Source of the DNA: Clostridia bacterium
GTDB taxonomy: Bacteria > Bacillota > Sulfobacillia > SLMV01
Length of the DNA: 5,967 nucleotides
Assembly: GCA_003554565.1 (NCBI GenBank)
Contig: PWGR01000150.1
Span: 1 to 5,967 of the forward strand
Direction of reading: 5' to 3'
The notes under the pieces were generated by a model. The model did not search any database. It saw only the letters and a list, made by a program, of their open reading frames with translations, and was not told the DNA's origin. Position 1 is the first letter of the stretch. Each line of letters opens with the position of its first letter. Both the position numbers and the translations under genes were made by a program. Of the stretch, positions 5,304 through 5,967 are shown piece by piece.

Positions 5304-5967
5304 GCCGCACCTTACTGAAATACACAACCAGATCGAACTGGATCATCGGCGCAATCATCCTTGCCATTATGTTCATGTACCTGGCGATAATAGTCTCCAT
5401 GTATGATCCAGAGAGCATCGAGCAGCTGCTTGCCATGGTAGAGATGCTCCCGGAGGAATTTGCGGCGGCCATGGGTTTTGATGTGGCAGTGACCGACTTC
5501 ACTTCGTTTCTGGGACAGTACTACTACCAGTTTCTCATCTTCCTGTTCCCCATGATCTACTGCATTATTCTGGCAAACCGACTGGTGGCCGGCCACGTGG
5601 ATCGCGGATCTATGACTTATCTATTGAGCACGCCGCAGTCGCGAGTGCGGGTGGTTACCACCCAGGCGGTATATCTGGTGCTCAGTGTTACCGAAATGAT
5701 TGCGCTTGTGGCGCTCGGCGGGCTGGCGCTCAGTGCGGCCATGTTTCCGGGGGAGCTGGACGTAGAGATGTTTCTTTTGCTTAACGTGGGAGCGGTCGCA
5801 TTTTTCCTTGCTCTCAGCGGCATATGCTTTCTGTTTTCGTGCCTCTTTGACGACACCAGGTATTCCCTGGCTCTGGGTGGTGGAATTCCGGTGCTCTTTT
5901 TTGTCATCAACATGCTCAAGAACGTTGGGCCGAATTACGGCTGGCTGCGTTATCTGACGCTGTTTTC
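5300..5967 (+). CDS. ABC-2 type transporter permease (partial, 3' end outside window)
   Basis: An open frame starts at the ATG overlapping the ATPase stop and runs without interruption to the right edge, giving 222 residues of an unfinished protein. It begins MSRTLLKYTTRSNW, a short cytoplasmic basic start. Likely membrane segments lie at about 14-33, 75-93, 120-147, 156-183 and 188-207. The region between 34 and 74 is a larger, mildly acidic extracytoplasmic loop. The segment ANRLVAGHVDRGSMTYLLSTP (92-112) is the cytoplasmic coupling region typical of ABC-2 permeases: N-R-x-x-A then D-x-G-S-x-x-Y-L-L-x-x-P. A second family-like stretch is FDDTRYSLALGGGIPVLFF (183-201). Full-length members have about six helices, so a last one or two helices should lie beyond the edge. 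GGGGAA at 5291-5296, inside the ATPase end, may serve as ribosome site. It should pair with the upstream ATPase in an exporter of unknown cargo. Confidence 0.88.
   Translation, partial: MSRTLLKYTTRSNWIIGAIILAIMFMYLAIIVSMYDPESIEQLLAMVEMLPEEFAAAMGFDVAVTDFTSFLGQYYYQFLIFLFPMIYCIILANRLVAGHVDRGSMTYLLSTPQSRVRVVTTQAVYLVLSVTEMIALVALGGLALSAAMFPGELDVEMFLLLNVGAVAFFLALSGICFLFSCLFDDTRYSLALGGGIPVLFFVINMLKNVGPNYGWLRYLTLF

Overview
This window is about 5.97 kb of compact bacterial DNA with moderately high GC. It has strong G-rich Shine-Dalgarno sites, one GTG start and stop/start overlaps. The ABC ATPase/ABC-2 permease pair and the strong ribosome sites suggest a fairly GC-rich member of the Bacillota (Clostridia-like). 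That is an impression from family resemblance; no RNA or marker gene is present to confirm it.

Layout. (1) The left edge holds the last 34 codons of a plus-strand gene, probably a SAM-dependent methyltransferase. It overlaps by 4 bases a membrane-anchored sulfatase/alkaline-phosphatase-superfamily protein (103-1626); the two look like the end of a surface-glycan or envelope operon. (2) A 376-base convergent intergenic region (1627-2002) shows no credible gene, but it holds a 50-bp-spaced direct repeat, a nested inverted repeat and a perfect 16-bp palindrome. (3) A minus-strand flavoprotein of the fumarate reductase/succinate dehydrogenase/L-aspartate oxidase superfamily (2003-3640) stands alone without iron-sulfur or membrane-anchor partners. 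(4) A 127-base divergent region separates it from a plus-strand Nudix hydrolase (3768-4205). (5) After a gap of about 200 bases with a candidate promoter, an ABC exporter operon begins: an ATPase (4404-5303) coupled by ATGA to an ABC-2 type permease that runs off the right edge (5300-5967).

How they work together. Only two pairs show real coupling: methyltransferase-like tail with sulfatase-like protein, and ATPase with permease. The flavoprotein and the Nudix enzyme look like independently transcribed single genes. I do not see a clearly new multi-gene system. The points most worth checking are the flavoprotein that lacks the usual RGEGG catalytic-arginine motif, the structured convergent intergenic region, and the widened Nudix box.
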